From Linanthus parryae (Eukaryota; Streptophyta; Magnoliopsida; Ericales; Polemoniaceae), in NCBI GenBank assembly GCA_023055425.1, contig JALGPY010000002.1:116882088-116946087 (forward strand): 64,000 nucleotides of DNA, in the 5' to 3' direction. Within the stretch, counting starts at the first letter, position 1. Each line of letters begins with the position of its first letter. The position numbers and the translations under genes are program-made. Below the pieces are notes generated by a model. That model did no database searches. It had not been told where the DNA came from and worked only from the letters and a program-made list of their open reading frames with translations. This document shows positions 1-11,721 of the stretch, in pieces.

Positions 1-2
1 TC

Positions 3-995
3 ATTAAGACTCATGAGAAAGATTTACTTGTAGTTCAGATATATGTTGATGATATATTGTTTGGAGCTACTAATGATCAATTGTGCAGAGAATTCTCAAG
101 TCTTATGAGCTAGGAATTTGAGATGAGCATGATGGGAGAGTTGAACTTATTCCTAGGAATTTAAATACATCAATTGAAGAAGGGCATCTTTTTGTATCAA
201 AGAAAGTACACAAGAGACTTACTAAACAAATATAGCATGGCTCAATGTAAGGAAGCCAAGACTCCTACGAGCTCTACACTATCCTTAGACGAGGATGAAT
301 CTGGTAAGAGTGTCAATGTAAAAGAGTATAGAGGCATGATTGGATCATTACTCTATCTGACAGTAAGCAGACCAGATATTATGTTTAGTTTGTGTATGTG
401 TGCAAGGTTTCAAGCTGATCCAAAAGAATCACACTTGACTGCTGTGAAGAGAATATTCAGATATCTCAATTGTACCAAAGACTTAGGGCTTTGGTATCCA
501 AGACATTCTAACTTCTCTTTACATGGATTTTCAGATGCTGACTTTGCAGGTTACAAGGTTGATAGGAAAAGTACTTCAGGAACTTGCCACTTCATTGGAT
601 CATCATTAATCAGTTGGCATTCCAAGAAACAGAATTCAGTTGCTCTATCAACAGCTGAAGCTGAATACATAGCTGCAGGAGCATGTTGATCACAAGTGTT
701 ATGGATTGCTCAACAGCTAAGAGACCTTGCATTTGACTTTAGGGGCATACCTATTAAGTGTGACAACACTAGTGCAATTTCAATTACAAAGAATCCAGTG
801 CAACACTCAAGAACCAAGCACATTGATGTCAGACACCACTTCATCAGAGATCATGATGATAAAGGTGATATTGTTCTTGAATTTGTTGCTACTAACATGC
901 AAATTGCAGATATCTTCACCAAACCATTAGCAGATGAAAGGTTCTCAGCTCTAAGATTGGAATTGGGAATGCTAAATAAAGATGCATTGGTTTAG
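3..995 (+). pseudogene. copia pol 3' end: RT C-terminus and RNase H (element A)
   Basis: One reading frame runs from position 3 to the stop at 993-995. It encodes the RT active-site motif YVDD near residues 17-20, then the connection region and RNase H. RNase H shows SDADFAG, the AEAEY glutamate motif and CDNTSAI, followed by a typical copia end (ADIFTKPL). Three in-frame stops (111-113, 162-164, 687-689) break it, so no full pol is made from this copy. The frame is otherwise preserved, which suggests point decay and not rearrangement. The matching part of the second copy is at about 13910-14903. Confidence 0.85.
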
Positions 996-1444
996 GGGAC
1001 ATTAGGTAAGAAAGGTAAGCTGTATGTGTTTCCAAAGGTTTGAACTGAATTTCAAAGCCTTGAAAATCTGTTCAAAGCCTTGACTTTTACTTGTTGCAGT
1101 GTTACAGTTTTTCAAGACCTTGAAAGGCTTTTCAAAGCTTTGAAAATAAGTCTGCTACACTGATAGTCAATAATCTTGGATCATTCTGTGTTGGGTGATA
1201 TATGTGGAGATATTTGCCTAATATAGCCCCTACCCTTTTCAAAAATTGATTTAGCCAAAAATAGTATTAGTATATTCTATTTTCCAACGACATAAAAGTT
1301 TTGAAATCTCTCTGATCATTGCAAATCTTTTGAGAATCAGAGAGATACTAGTTTCCTTAACTCAAACTCTTTCAGTATTTATCTTTTTCTCTTCTTCTTC
1401 ATTCCGTATCACTCCACCTCTATCTATTCTTCTTCAAAATCCTA
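996..1444 (+). other. non-coding stretch after pol in element A
   Basis: No coding potential is seen. It carries several variants of the palindrome family (TTCAAAGCCTTGAA and relatives) at about 1035-1140. A pyrimidine-rich run precedes the downstream frame at 1445. The same arrangement is found at 14904-15357 in the second copy, so the layout is a family property. Confidence 0.6.
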
Positions 1445-2092
1445 ATGAGCACAAGGAGAGCCTCAGACAAAATCAAGATGGCTGGAGGTTCGAAACCTGT
1501 CTCAGAGATGAAAAGAAAAGCAATTGTGGATGAGGTTCAAGAAATCAGTGAAGACTCTGCTTCAAAAAGTTTCACTAATGAAGAAGAGGATTCTTTACCA
1601 CCCAAGAAGATGGTGAGAAAAGATCAAGCTCCGGCAAAGAAGAAACAAACTACGGAATCTACAAAAGAGAAGCAGAAGGGTATCCATATTGGAAACGCTA
1701 AGAGAGACACGAAGAAGACAGTTTCTGAGGTTAAAGGAAAAGGAAAAGAAATCCTTATTCAAGACTCAGACTCAGACACTACTTCAGGATCGTATGGAGT
1801 GTACTCCATACCCAACAAAGGGAAACATGACAAAGATCCGTCCAAGTCTTTAGAAGCTTAAAAATCAGGAAAGAAAAATCTCAAGACTGTCTCTCCTCAA
1901 CAGAAAAGGTTAGCTGTAAAGAAAAAGCTGAAGCATGGGAAGAAAGCCCTGGAAGAACTCACCTTCCTATTCAACAATGTTATTGAAAAGATCAGCTACT
2001 TCATTGAGGAAATCGATGTGGTCTCTCAAGAAGTTCAAGCCAACAGTGAAGAAAGTGAGGAAGAAGCAGGGGATCAAGAGGATGAGAAATAA
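1445..2092 (+). pseudogene. lysine-rich frame downstream of pol in Sirevirus-type element
   Basis: The frame starts MSTRRASDKIKM and is about 215 codons long. One in-frame TAA (1859-1861) interrupts it, and the same frame resumes directly and ends at 2090-2092. The N-terminal two thirds are very rich in Lys, Glu and Ser, with nuclear-localisation-like basic clusters. The part after the stop is a predicted amphipathic helix (KKALEELTFLFNNVIEKI) with an acidic tail. No signal peptide or membrane segment is visible. Sireviruses often carry an extra frame here that is called env-like. This one has no envelope feature, so only its position supports that label. The start is chosen because the second copy (15358) begins with the same residues. 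Confidence 0.55.
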
Positions 2093-2337
2093 CCTTAATC
2101 TTGCCTACTCTTTCGTCCCCATTCTCTATTCTTCAAAGTTTTTCTTTCAAGTTTTCAAAATTTTCCAGGCACTTGATCCAACATCTTGGGAGAAATTATA
2201 GGTTTTTAGTTCATAGGTTTATTTGGTTATTTGCTGAACTGTTTAAGTTTTTTTAGGTATTTTGTTATAAATTGTGAAATAATCAGTTTATTTTGCAGAG
2301 ATTAAGGATCAAACAGAATTTGGTTTTGTCGTTCATC

Positions 2338-2348
2338 AAAGGGGAGAT
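2338..2348 (+). promoter_or_regulatory. polypurine tract of element A
   Basis: The purine run CAAAGGGGAGA lies immediately before the LTR start TGAAATATC. In LTR retrotransposons this tract primes plus-strand DNA synthesis. Its position against the LTR edge fixes that edge. Confidence 0.7.
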
Positions 2349-3659
2349 TGAAATATCAGGTTGTGCAAGACTTGGAATAGCTTAGCTATTTCAAGGCCTA
2401 AAGCTCTCAAAGCCTTGAATCAGTCTCAGAGGCTTGAAAATAGTTTAGCTATTTTCAAGGCCTTGAAACTGGATTCAAAGCCTTAAAACTGCTTATCCTG
2501 TATGCACACTCTCAGGGGGAGTTTTCTGCAAACTCTCTGAGTCGATTTACTCTCTCTCTTTCATATGCTTGATTCATTGTTATTAGATGATGAAAGAAAA
2601 ATTGTTCTAACACGTTTTGATCATAAGATATCATCTGTTTGACCATGATAATGCATGAGATTTTGTTTCCAATATTTGCAGGATTGTTTCCTATCTGAAG
2701 TTGGGCAGTTTTCAAAATAGATGACTATTTTGATTCTGTGACCAATCAGAGACTTATGGCAGCTTCTCAGATTGCTTATGGACGAAATCACAACAATATC
2801 TCTGGATATTGTGATCAACTATCCTTTGGAGAAAGCCGTTAAAGATAGTCAAAGTTGTTGCCTACAAAATAGGAAGTTGTTGCCGAAAATCTGGGAAGAT
2901 TTGCACAGCTTCAAACAGTTTAAATAGAGCTCACTTTGAAGCAACAAGAAGCGATACTAAACGACCAAAAACAAGAGACAAGTTTCTTGATTGACAAAGC
3001 ACCAAAGAAGAACATCAAACTCTCAATCCATTCCACAGAAGTTCATTGCTTTTTCACTGCAGTTTTCTACTCTTAGTGTTCTTCTATATTGAGCTGTATT
3101 GGTAGATCATTTTATGTATTATCTCTTCATCTATTCTCAAGGATTGTTCAAAGTGAACAATAGAGAATTATTAGTTAATCAGTTAGCTAGAGCAGGTACT
3201 AGACAGGTTAGGGAAAACCACAAGCTGTAACAGAGTAAGGGAACTCTCTGAGCTTGAGTTCTAGGGCTTAGATTTTGATTAATAATAATTGAGTTGAAAA
3301 TCCTTCAGGGATCTAATCCCTGAGGTAGAGACGTAGGTCCAAGTGGACTGAAATCTATAAATAACTTGTCTTCAGAATTTACAGTTCATTCACTTTCATA
3401 GCTTTTGCAGGACACAAAAATTGTTTATTTTTCAAGGGTTTGAACTTGTTTTCAAGTCCTTGAAAAAGGCATACTTGCTCTATACTTTCCGCATCGTCTT
3501 CAAAGGCTTGAACTAAATTTCAAGGCCTTGAACTTCTTTGTTTGCACTAGTTTTCATCTTCCTAGAAAGTTTTGCAAAAAGTTGGCATACTCTATTCAAC
3601 CCCCCCCCCCCCCTCTAGAGTATCTTAGCTGCTTATACATCTGCATACTCACACTTCCA
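2349..3659 (+). repeat. 3' LTR of Sirevirus-type element A
   Basis: The LTR starts TGAAATATCAGG after the polypurine tract and ends ...ACTTCCA, about 1311 bp. It aligns along its length with 8604-9850, the 5' LTR of the second copy. It contains a poly-C run of 14 at 3600-3613 about 45 bp from its end, and several palindromes: TTTCAAGGCCTTGAAA at 2453-2468 and TTCAAGGCCTTGAA at 3519-3532. The base after the LTR falls inside the pol gene of element B1. The matching target duplication is outside the window. Confidence 0.75.
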
Positions 3660-5387
3660 TAGTGTTTGTTGCCCGGAACGTTGTGTTTCTAGAAAGAGAT
3701 TTTTTCTCTAAAGAAGCCAGTGGGGGGACAGTAGAACTTGAAGAAGTTAAAGAACCACAAACCGCTGATCCTACTATGGAACATGAACAGGAACCGCAAG
3801 AAGTTGTGGACGAACCTTTTCAAGTAACACAAGAAATTCGTAGGTCGAGTAGGGTGCGTCACGAGCCAGAGAGGTATGGAATTCTCATTACTGAGCCTGG
3901 TGATGCCTTACTCATGGACGATGAGCCTACTACCTACGGAGAGGACATGACAGGACCGGACTCTCAAAATTTGCTTGAAGCCATGAGATCTGAAATGGAA
4001 TCCATGTATAGCAATAAAGTATGAACTTTGGTGGAACTACCCCAAGGAGCTCGGCCCATAGGGTGAAAGTGGGTCTTTGAGAAGAAGATTGACATGGATG
4101 GAAATGTAATTTCCTATAAGGGTCGATTGGTGGCAAAAGGATTCAGAAAGATTCATGGTATTGACTATGATGAAACTTTTTTTCCATTCACGATGACCAA
4201 ATCCATTCTTATCTTACTTGCTATTGCAGCTTATCACGATTATGAGATTTGGTATATGAATGTTAAAATAGAATTTCTATATGGAAACGTCCTTGCGGAT
4301 GTGTGAATGACACAACCAGAGGGTTTTGAGGATCGAGAGCATGCCCATAATGTGTGTAAGTTGAAGCGATCCATTTATCAGTTGAAGCAAGCTTCTAGGA
4401 ATTGGAATGTGCGTTTTGATGACGCGGTCAAAGAGTTTGGCTTCATCAAGAACGAAGATAAACCTTGTGTTTACAATGAGGTTAGTGGGAGCTCTGTTGT
4501 GTATTTGGCCTAGTATGTGGATGAAATACTACTCATTGGAAACGACATTCCTACCTTGAAATCTGTTAAAGATGGGCTAGGGAAGTGTTTCTCAATGAAA
4601 GACTTAGGGGATGCAGCTTATAAACTTGATATCAAGATCTATAGGGATCCATCGACGAAGCTGCGTGGCATAAATCAGAGTACATATATTGACAAGGTGT
4701 TGAAACGGTTCAACATGCAAGACTCCAAGAGATGATTCTTTCCCATGTCGCATGGATCACCCTTTCGAAGGATGATTGTCCTTCCAGTGACATTGAGAAG
4801 AACCGCATCAGTAGGATTATGTATGCTTCAGTCATAGGATGTATCATGTACTCCATGTTATGTATTAGATCAGATGTGTCATACGTGTTGAGTACGACAA
4901 GCAGTTACCAGTCTAATCCGGGTGAAGTCACCAGATTGTTTTCAAGAATGTCCTTAAGTACTTGAGAAGAACTAAGGATGCATTCTTGATATATGGAGGG
5001 GAGGAAGAGTTAAGTGTAAAAGGTTACACTAATGCAAGCTTCCAAAGCGACATGGATGATTTTAGATAACAGTTAGGATTTGTGTTATACCTAAATGGAG
5101 GATCTGTGCGCGGGAAGAGTTCCAAGAAAGAGACGGTTGCTGATTCTATAAGTGAGGCTGAGTACATTGCTGCATCGGGTGCACCAAAGGAGGTTGTTTG
5201 GATTAGGAAGTTCATTACTGAGCTTGGTGTGGTCCCCAGTACTGTGGATCCAATAAAGTTGTATTGTGACAACACTGGGGCGATCGCATAATCCAAGGAA
5301 CCCATGTCACAACAGAAATCCAAGCACGTACTAAGGAAATTCCATCTTATTCGAGAGATCATCCATAGAGGAGATGTTGGCTCTAAT
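3660..5387 (+). pseudogene. copia pol remnant (integrase tail, RT, RNase H) of B1
   Basis: Segments match the B2 polyprotein in order: integrase tail (VFVARNVVFLERDF), linker, RT and RNase H. RT is recognisable by GRLVAKGFRKIHGIDYDETF. In place of YVDD the copy reads YVDE at about 4515, so the catalytic pair is altered. RNase H keeps YCDNTGAIA. At least four stops occur in the main frame (4022, 4067, 4304 and 4511 regions), and the frame shifts near 4735. Several stops look like single-base changes relative to B2, in keeping with old silent DNA. No function remains. Confidence 0.8.
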
Positions 5388-5400
5388 GCAAGTGGGAGAC

Positions 5401-6481
5401 TGTTGGAATATATGCCCTAGAGGCAATCTTATTTTGTATGAACATTATTTTGGATAGACTAAACATTTTATTATTTATGGAGATATTTAATATAATGAAG
5501 TCCATAGATTAAAATTGTTGTTTATCTTAGATATCCCTATTTATTTATATTGATTAATAGGACGATCAACTATAGACTAGTATGTTGGTAGATTGATATG
5601 GGGATGTCAAGTCTAGCACATGGGTATGCATTAGGGGTAATGGCATACTGAAATGACCCACCATGAGAAGGCTACATATAGTTATGTAAAAGTCTAAAGT
5701 TCTTCTCGTAGTGACAATGGTATTGTAGTCCTTAGACTTGTATACTTTAGTTGTGGAGTATTGTTTTTATATCGCCAGCCGTGACTGGGTGGTAATAAAG
5801 GCGGGTATCAGACATAATAGGAAGCATCATTGTGATACAATACGGTAACATTGGTCACAAGGTTTGTCGGATCACACACTATTTCTATTAGTTGGGTGAC
5901 ATAGATGTGTTTCTAGACACCGCTCTATGTTAGTAATTGTTACTAAAAAATAAATAGAAACCAATGGGGTCACACACCTTATGGATTAAACTAGACTTGA
6001 GAATTAGTTAGTAGTACTAATTAAATTGAAAGGATCAATATGCAACCACAAGCAAACTTAGTAGGACTAATTCGCAAAGTGGACTAATCTGTGTATGGAT
6101 ATGATTAGTATTGGGGATAATATGTAGTTAACAAGGAGTTATTAACTATATAAGGGAACTCCTAGCTTATTTTCTCATAAGAGTCTCATTATTGAATGAG
6201 AGAACAAAGCAAGGAGAGAGCAACACAAGGAGGACGAAACCCCCCGTCGTCGCCTCCCTACCACGTCGGTCTCGTGAGGCGCGCGACCTTTGGTTGTCCT
6301 GTTTTTGTGATCTTCTTCTTCCTCCTTCCTCTTGTTGCTAGCACATAGACGTTGGAAGGAGGAGGTACACACCGTTTCGACCCTTACTAATTTATGATGG
6401 CTTGTCATGCGATTCATGCAGGGTCTTGAACGGAATTAATTTATTGTTATTTCGCTGCGTAATCCGTATTAAAACCCTACA
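5401..6481 (+). repeat. 3' LTR of copia B1
   Basis: It begins TGTTGGAATATATGCC directly after the polypurine tract and ends ...AAAACCCTACA, 1081 bp. It is the diverged counterpart of the B2 LTRs (1424 bp, read on the minus strand). The next five bases, CTCTA, would be the right target duplication, but the left one is outside the window. Confidence 0.75.
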
Positions 6482-7470
6482 CTCTATGCCTGATTTTTGT
6501 GTCAATTATTTGAACCTAAATCTTCTTGAATGAGAAAGTGGTGAAACTTAGACCCTGTGACATGGTTACATGTAACATTCTTTGTTTATGGTCAACTTCA
6601 TTATTATAGTTGCAGTATCTCATTCTTATGATACTATATACAGATGCCTAAAAGCACAAGTGGTAGTAGAGAAATTGTTGTATCAATGATTTTTGGGCTA
6701 GTATGACATTAGAAAATTCCTCATGACCAGTGTATAACATATATGTTGATATGTATGATATGCATGCATGGGCATCTAGTATCAGAACCTTACCCGACCG
6801 AAAGTACGGATAGTGTATCTGAGACTGGGCGGGTGTCTGTGATGGGTTGCGTACAAGAGGTAGGCACTTGTGAGTCACCACCGTGGTGAGCCACCACACT
6901 ATCGATCTAGGGGTACACACTCTAGTACTGCTAGGGTGGTGGATGTGGCGAACTATGGTGGTACGTGACATTTCTGAAAATAAAAGATTTTGAATGAGAT
7001 TTCCTTACCTAGGGCAGATTGTGATAATTTGATCTTTATTATTTTTTTATCATTTGACGAAAGTGTTTGCCTAATGTGAAATTTGCTATACCCGATTATT
7101 TATATTATTGTGAGCTTTTTCATGAACATAGTGACTGCATTACATATGTTGATATTTTTCAAAGTGAAGTGAGTTTTTGTTGACATTGTTTTTTTAAGCA
7201 TGAAGTATGAGTAATTTTACAAAAAAGTTAGTGCTGCAAGCACATAGTAGAGAACCACCAAGTCATGCAACCGGGAACAAATCAACATGATAGGTAGTAA
7301 CAACGCAAGTAATAAAGAATAAAGACTACACTGTTCCCATAACCACGGCTTGTTTAGTTTTATTGCCAAATTTAGATAGCCTATGTCCATTTTAAATTAC
7401 AAAAATTTTCAATTGAGGTTTTATCTTTATTTAATGGAAATCGAAAGGTCGTACTAGCGTTGAAACCGCC
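6482..7470 (-). other. non-coding interior of an unidentified LTR-type element
   Basis: No supported gene is seen. The stretch lies between the B1 LTR and a minus-strand primer binding site (7471-7483), so it is read as the leader or interior of the element whose LTR follows on the right. It contains no gag or pol motif that I recognise. Confidence 0.3.
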
Positions 7471-8065
7471 GGCTCTGATACCAACTGAAACAACCATGGA
7501 ACATACGGTTCCTTCCTAGCACAACCAAACGAGAATCCAAGTGCATTTATTGAAATAAACTGGAAAAATCCTCCAACTATAGTCTCAAAGAAATAAATGA
7601 CATTGTTCAAATTTGAATTATGAAATAAAAGCTTTCTAGATAAATGAAATACTTCCTAGCAGCCTGCTCCTAATCTTCAGCTTATGTGTACGCGTTCCAC
7701 CACTTTGTTCGTAACCTGCGGGTTTTCAAATGGCAAAAGTCGACGCAGTAAAAGATTGTTAGTAAAAACTGAGTAAGCTTATACCAAAACGCATAAAACA
7801 GAGTTTTAGCTTAAAGACTGAGCCACAATATACCGAAGTAACTTCACGTTAAATCATTAGTTGAGCTGAGGCATATTAGAGCCCAGCGGGTAACGAATGC
7901 CCATAGAGAGGTCACGAAGAAATAATTAATAAATAGGGTACCTCTCCTGGGATATCACATTCCATCCCAATTTGCACTGAAATAAGTATGAGACCTTAAG
8001 TGTCGACACCCCTATACAGTTGTGATCCACACATGCATAGGTAGTACTCTATAGCTTTCACAAAA
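7471..8065 (-). repeat. LTR with primer binding site, unidentified element
   Basis: On the minus strand TGGTATCAGAGCC (7471-7483), complementary to the 3' end of initiator tRNA-Met, follows a putative LTR end TTTCA two bases away. On the plus strand the LTR starts TGAAACAACC at 7486. Its other end is not fixed and lies near 8055-8065. No partner LTR is present in the window. This is an orphan LTR or the 5' end of a truncated element. Confidence 0.45.
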
Positions 8066-8101
8066 CAAAAACCCATATAGGGTAGGGAAACCCTAGGAGG
8101 T

Positions 8102-8603
8102 TGTAGAGTTTTGATCATAGATACAAAGAGGAATAAGAAATAATTAATCCGATCAAAATCCTCCAAGTATCACAGGAAGAGACTACATAACGGTAGTAAG
8201 GTATTAGTATCAAATACCTTTAAGATCTCCTTTGATGACTTCTCACGTGAAATTGTGTTCACGTCTCTATGGATAGTCCACTCCTAGGACTTGAATCCGG
8301 ATCCTTCAATCCTTTTGTGATAAAAAATCACGCGAAACAAGACAAAGGAAGGGGCGGCCCTTCCTTGGTGCCCGGCGGGTGAGGGGGTGGCAAAGGGGGT
8401 TCAGCCCTCTTTGTTTCTCTCTCTCTCCTTGCTTTTCTCTCCCACTCAGTGTGTTATGAGCATTAGTTATGTGGGAATTAATCTAGGAGTGCCTTTATAT
8501 AGTCCAACAACTCCTTATTTACTGCATAAAAGCCCCATATCCTAATCCTACTCATGTACGGATTAGTCCAACTTACAAATTAGTCCTACTAAGTTTGCAA
8601 GCT
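8102..8603 (-). repeat. B-type copia LTR fragment (minus strand)
   Basis: It starts TGTAGAGTTTTGATCATAG, matching the TGTAGGGTTTTGATTCATGG end of the B2 LTRs, and follows them in order. Shared landmarks are the TCTCCTTTGATGACTTC block, the TTATATAGTCCAACAACTCC block and ACTAAGTTTGCAAG. It is cut at 8603 by the LTR of the second Sirevirus-type element. The rest of this LTR is not found to the right, because the invading element has lost its own 3' end. Confidence 0.65.
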
Positions 8604-9850
8604 TGTAAGATCCGGTTGTGCAACGCTTGGAATAGTCTAACTATTTCAAGGCTTTGAACCAGCTTTCAAATCCTTGAATCAGTTATCACAGGCTTGAAAA
8701 TAACTATTTTCAAGGCCTTGAAACTGGATTCAAAGCCTTGAAACTGCTTAACCTATGTGAACATTCTCAGGGAGAGTTTTCTGTAAACTCTTCTAAGTTG
8801 ATTTCATATCTCTCCTTTATATGATTGTCTTACTGTTATTTGATCATGAAAGACAAACTAGATGCAGAGATTATTTCCTAATCTAACTTGTGCAGGAAAG
8901 GAAATAATTGAGAAGATGATTATGCGTTTCATCTAAATGGCTTGACAGCTTCTCGACCTATTCAAATGCAAGATCATGACATTATCTCTGAATATTGTGA
9001 TCACTTAACCATTGGAGAAGATAGTCAAAGAGTCAAAGTCTATTGCCTACAAAATAGGAGATTTTTTGCTGAAAATCTAGGAAGATATGCAGAGCTGTTT
9101 GAAGTTTAAATAGAGCTCAATTCTGAAGAAACAAGACACAACACTCAACTGGCAAAAAGAGAGAGAGAGAGACAAAGTTCTGGATTGACAAGCATCAAAG
9201 AAGTTCATCAATCTCACAATCCATTCACAGAAGATCACTGCATAGGTAACTGCAGTTTCTACACTCTAAGTGTTCTTCTGTATTATGCTTTATTGGTAGA
9301 TCATTTATGTAATATCTCTATCTTTATTCTCGAGGATTGTTCAAGGAGAACAATAGAGAATTCTTAGTTAATCAGTTAGCTACAGCAGGTACCTGATAGG
9401 CTAGGGAGAACCACAAGCTGTAACAGAGTAAGGCATCTCTTTGTGCTTGAGATCTAGGGCTTAGCTTATGATTAATAATAATTGTGTTGAAAATCTTGCA
9501 GGGAGAAGATCCATGAGGTAGAGACGTAGGTCCAAGTGCACTAAACTCTATAGATCATATGTCTATTGCATTTACAGTTCATTCTTTTTCATAGTTTTTG
9601 CAGCACTCAACTGTATGTTTTTCAAGGGTTTGAAACTCTTTTCAAGGCCTTGAAAAAAGCTTATCTACTTTATTACAAACTGCATTTCTTTCAAAGGCTT
9701 GAACTTTTTTTCAAGGCCTTGAAATTCACTAGTTTTCCAAGATCTCATCTCCCTAGCAAGTTTTACAAAAAATTTGCATACGCTATTCAACCCCCCCCCC
9801 CCCTCTACAGTATATTAGCTGCATTACCACCTGCACACTCACACTTTCGA
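8604..9850 (+). repeat. 5' LTR of second Sirevirus-type element
   Basis: It starts TGTAAGATCCGGTTGTGC and ends ...CACTTTCGA just before the primer binding site. It aligns with 2349-3659. It carries three perfect palindromes of the TTCAAGGCCTTGAA family: 8708-8723, 9639-9656 (18 bp) and 9709-9724. A run of 13 C lies at 9791-9803. Confidence 0.75.
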
Positions 9851-9851
9851 T

Positions 9852-9863
9852 TGGTGTCAGAGC
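9852..9863 (+). promoter_or_regulatory. primer binding site
   Basis: TGGTGTCAGAGC lies one base after the LTR. It differs by one base from the usual plant copia site TGGTATCAGAGC, complementary to initiator tRNA-Met. It would prime minus-strand synthesis. Confidence 0.7.
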
Positions 9864-9892
9864 TTGTATCACTGTATAGATTTAACCATCTG

Positions 9893-11714
9893 ATGATCAT
9901 GAGTACTGCATGTGATGGTGGTTTCTCACAGGGAAGAGCTGCAAACAGACCTCCTTTATTTTGTGGAGAAAATTTTGCTCACTGGAAAGCCTTGATAAAA
10001 ATGTTCATCATTGATCAAGACATAGAGCTTTGTACCATTATTCAGAATGGACCTCACACTTTCTAAAAAGAGAAAGATGGGATTAGAACTCCCAAATCTG
10101 AAGACTCGCTCTCCTCTTTTGAATTAGAGCAATTCTCAAAGAATTACAAAGCTATTAACATCTTATATTGTGCTTTGAGTACAGATGAATTCAACAGGAT
10201 TTCAGGCTGCACTACTGCCAAAGAAATCTGGGATAAGCTTGTGGTAACTTTTAAGGAACCAATAAAGTCAAGTAAACCAAGATCAACATCTATCTCAGGC
10301 AATATGAGTTGTTTAAGATGAATGCAGATGAGTCTATCTGAGACATGTTAGAGCTTCACAGACATTGTTAACAACCTTGATTCATTGGGAAAACATTTTT
10401 CCAATGAAGAAAAGGTGAGGAAGATTATAAGAATTCTTCCAAAGGCAAAGTGGGAACCAAAGACCACAGCTATTGAAGAAGCCCAGAATCTCTCAACTCT
10501 ACAACTTGATGACCTACAAGGGAAGCTTCTGACACATGAAATATCTATGAATGAAGCTGATGGAGAGCTACCAGAAAGTGTCAAGAACTTATCTCTCAAA
10601 TCCAAAGAGAATGAGAGAACTCAAAGCCTTGAAACTTAGGATAGTGATGATGAAGATCCAATTTCCTTGATTTTCAAAGCCTTGACAAGGATTCTCAAAA
10701 TAAAGAAAAACTTTGGAAACAAAGAATTCAACAGAGAAAGACATAGACCATCCAGTAGCAAGGAATACAAAGGTAAGTCTTCTTCACAAAGTAAATCAAA
10801 GATCATGAATTGCTTTGAATGTGGTGATGCAGGACATTTGATAAGAGATTGTCCACACAAGAAAAGCAAGATCTTTCAAAATAAATATCTTGATAGAAGA
10901 AAGAAAGCTATGATAGCTTCATGGAGTGATTCAGATAGTTCAAGTGAATTAGAATCTGAAGAAGTGCCAATCTATGCTTCATGGCCAAGCATGATGAAAG
11001 TTCTGAGAAGAATATTGAGGTAATGGTAAACTGTCTGATTTCAAAACCAAAAGATGCTCTTTCAGATTATCTCAGAACAATGCTTTTAAATGAAGAAGAT
11101 TATCTGAAAGAGATCTGATTTTTTAAGGAAAAAGTTCATGAGAAAGCAAAAGAGAACTTACAACTTGTTTGTCTAAATCAGAATCTTGAAATCTCTCAGA
11201 AGAAAACTGACAGTGATTTCAAGGACTTGAAAACCAGTTTCAAAACCTTGAAAACACAAGTCAAGGAGGTAGTCACTGAGAACTCCTTGATGAGTAACAG
11301 CCTTGTTAATCTAAAACATCAAGTTGATGAATTAGATAAACAAGAGACTACTCTTACTGATAAACTTCAAGAATCTAAATTGGTCAGAGTTAAGCTTGCT
11401 GGATCAGAACACAAGTTGAACTTGATTCTTGGAGGAAGTTCACAGTCAGTTCACAAAGCTGGTATCAGAGCTTTGTGAAAGCTGGAAACAAAACTTCTCC
11501 TAAATATCATTACGGTTGCAAAACTGGTCATGTTAAAATGACTTGTCCTTTCAGAAGAAGAGACCCTCATATAATGAGGAACACTTTTCCATTTCAACTC
11601 AAAGGACAAGTTAAACAGATTTGGGTTCCTCAAGGGGTTAGACCACCTAACATGGTTGATCCAGAACATGAATCCAAATTCCACACTTGGTCTAACAGCT
11701 GGGTAAGGCAGTAA
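9893..11714 (+). pseudogene. Sirevirus-type gag
   Basis: It begins MIMSTACDGGFSQGRAANRP and continues with FCGENFAHWKALIKMF, a typical start of plant copia gag. The frame is broken after about 57 codons and several more times. A CCHC zinc knuckle (CFECGDAGHLIRDC) is near 10810-10850. A second knuckle near 11505-11545 has lost its first cysteine (YHYGCKTGHVKMTC). A coiled-coil-like segment lies at 11227-11478. The palindrome family also occurs inside this coding part (10624, 10675, 11217). Confidence 0.75.
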
Positions 11715-11721
11715 TTGGTGT

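Larger units (their letters stand above)
1..3659 (+). mobile_element. Sirevirus-type Ty1/copia element A (3' part)
   Basis: The element enters from the left edge of the window inside reverse transcriptase. It continues with RNase H, a long non-coding stretch, a separate lysine-rich frame, a polypurine tract and a 1.3-kb 3' LTR. The order gag-pol, extra frame, long LTR with a poly-C tract near its end is what is known of Sireviruses. A second copy of the family lies at 8604-15620. The element ends in the middle of an integrase-RT linker of copia element B1, so it is nested in B1. Lineage is inferred from layout and sequence resemblance. Confidence 0.8.
3660..6481 (+). mobile_element. degraded Ty1/copia element B1 (3' half)
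   Basis: This is the 3' half of a copia element of the same family as the full-length B2 (25514-34004). Its pol remnant is followed by a polypurine tract (GTGGGAGAC, 5392-5400) and a 3' LTR. The 5' half must lie to the left of the window, on the other side of element A, which inserted into it. B1 is much more decayed than B2. Confidence 0.8.

Noticed and set aside
6175..6417. Open frame on the minus strand
   Set aside because: It lies within the 3' LTR of copia B1 and has no domain.
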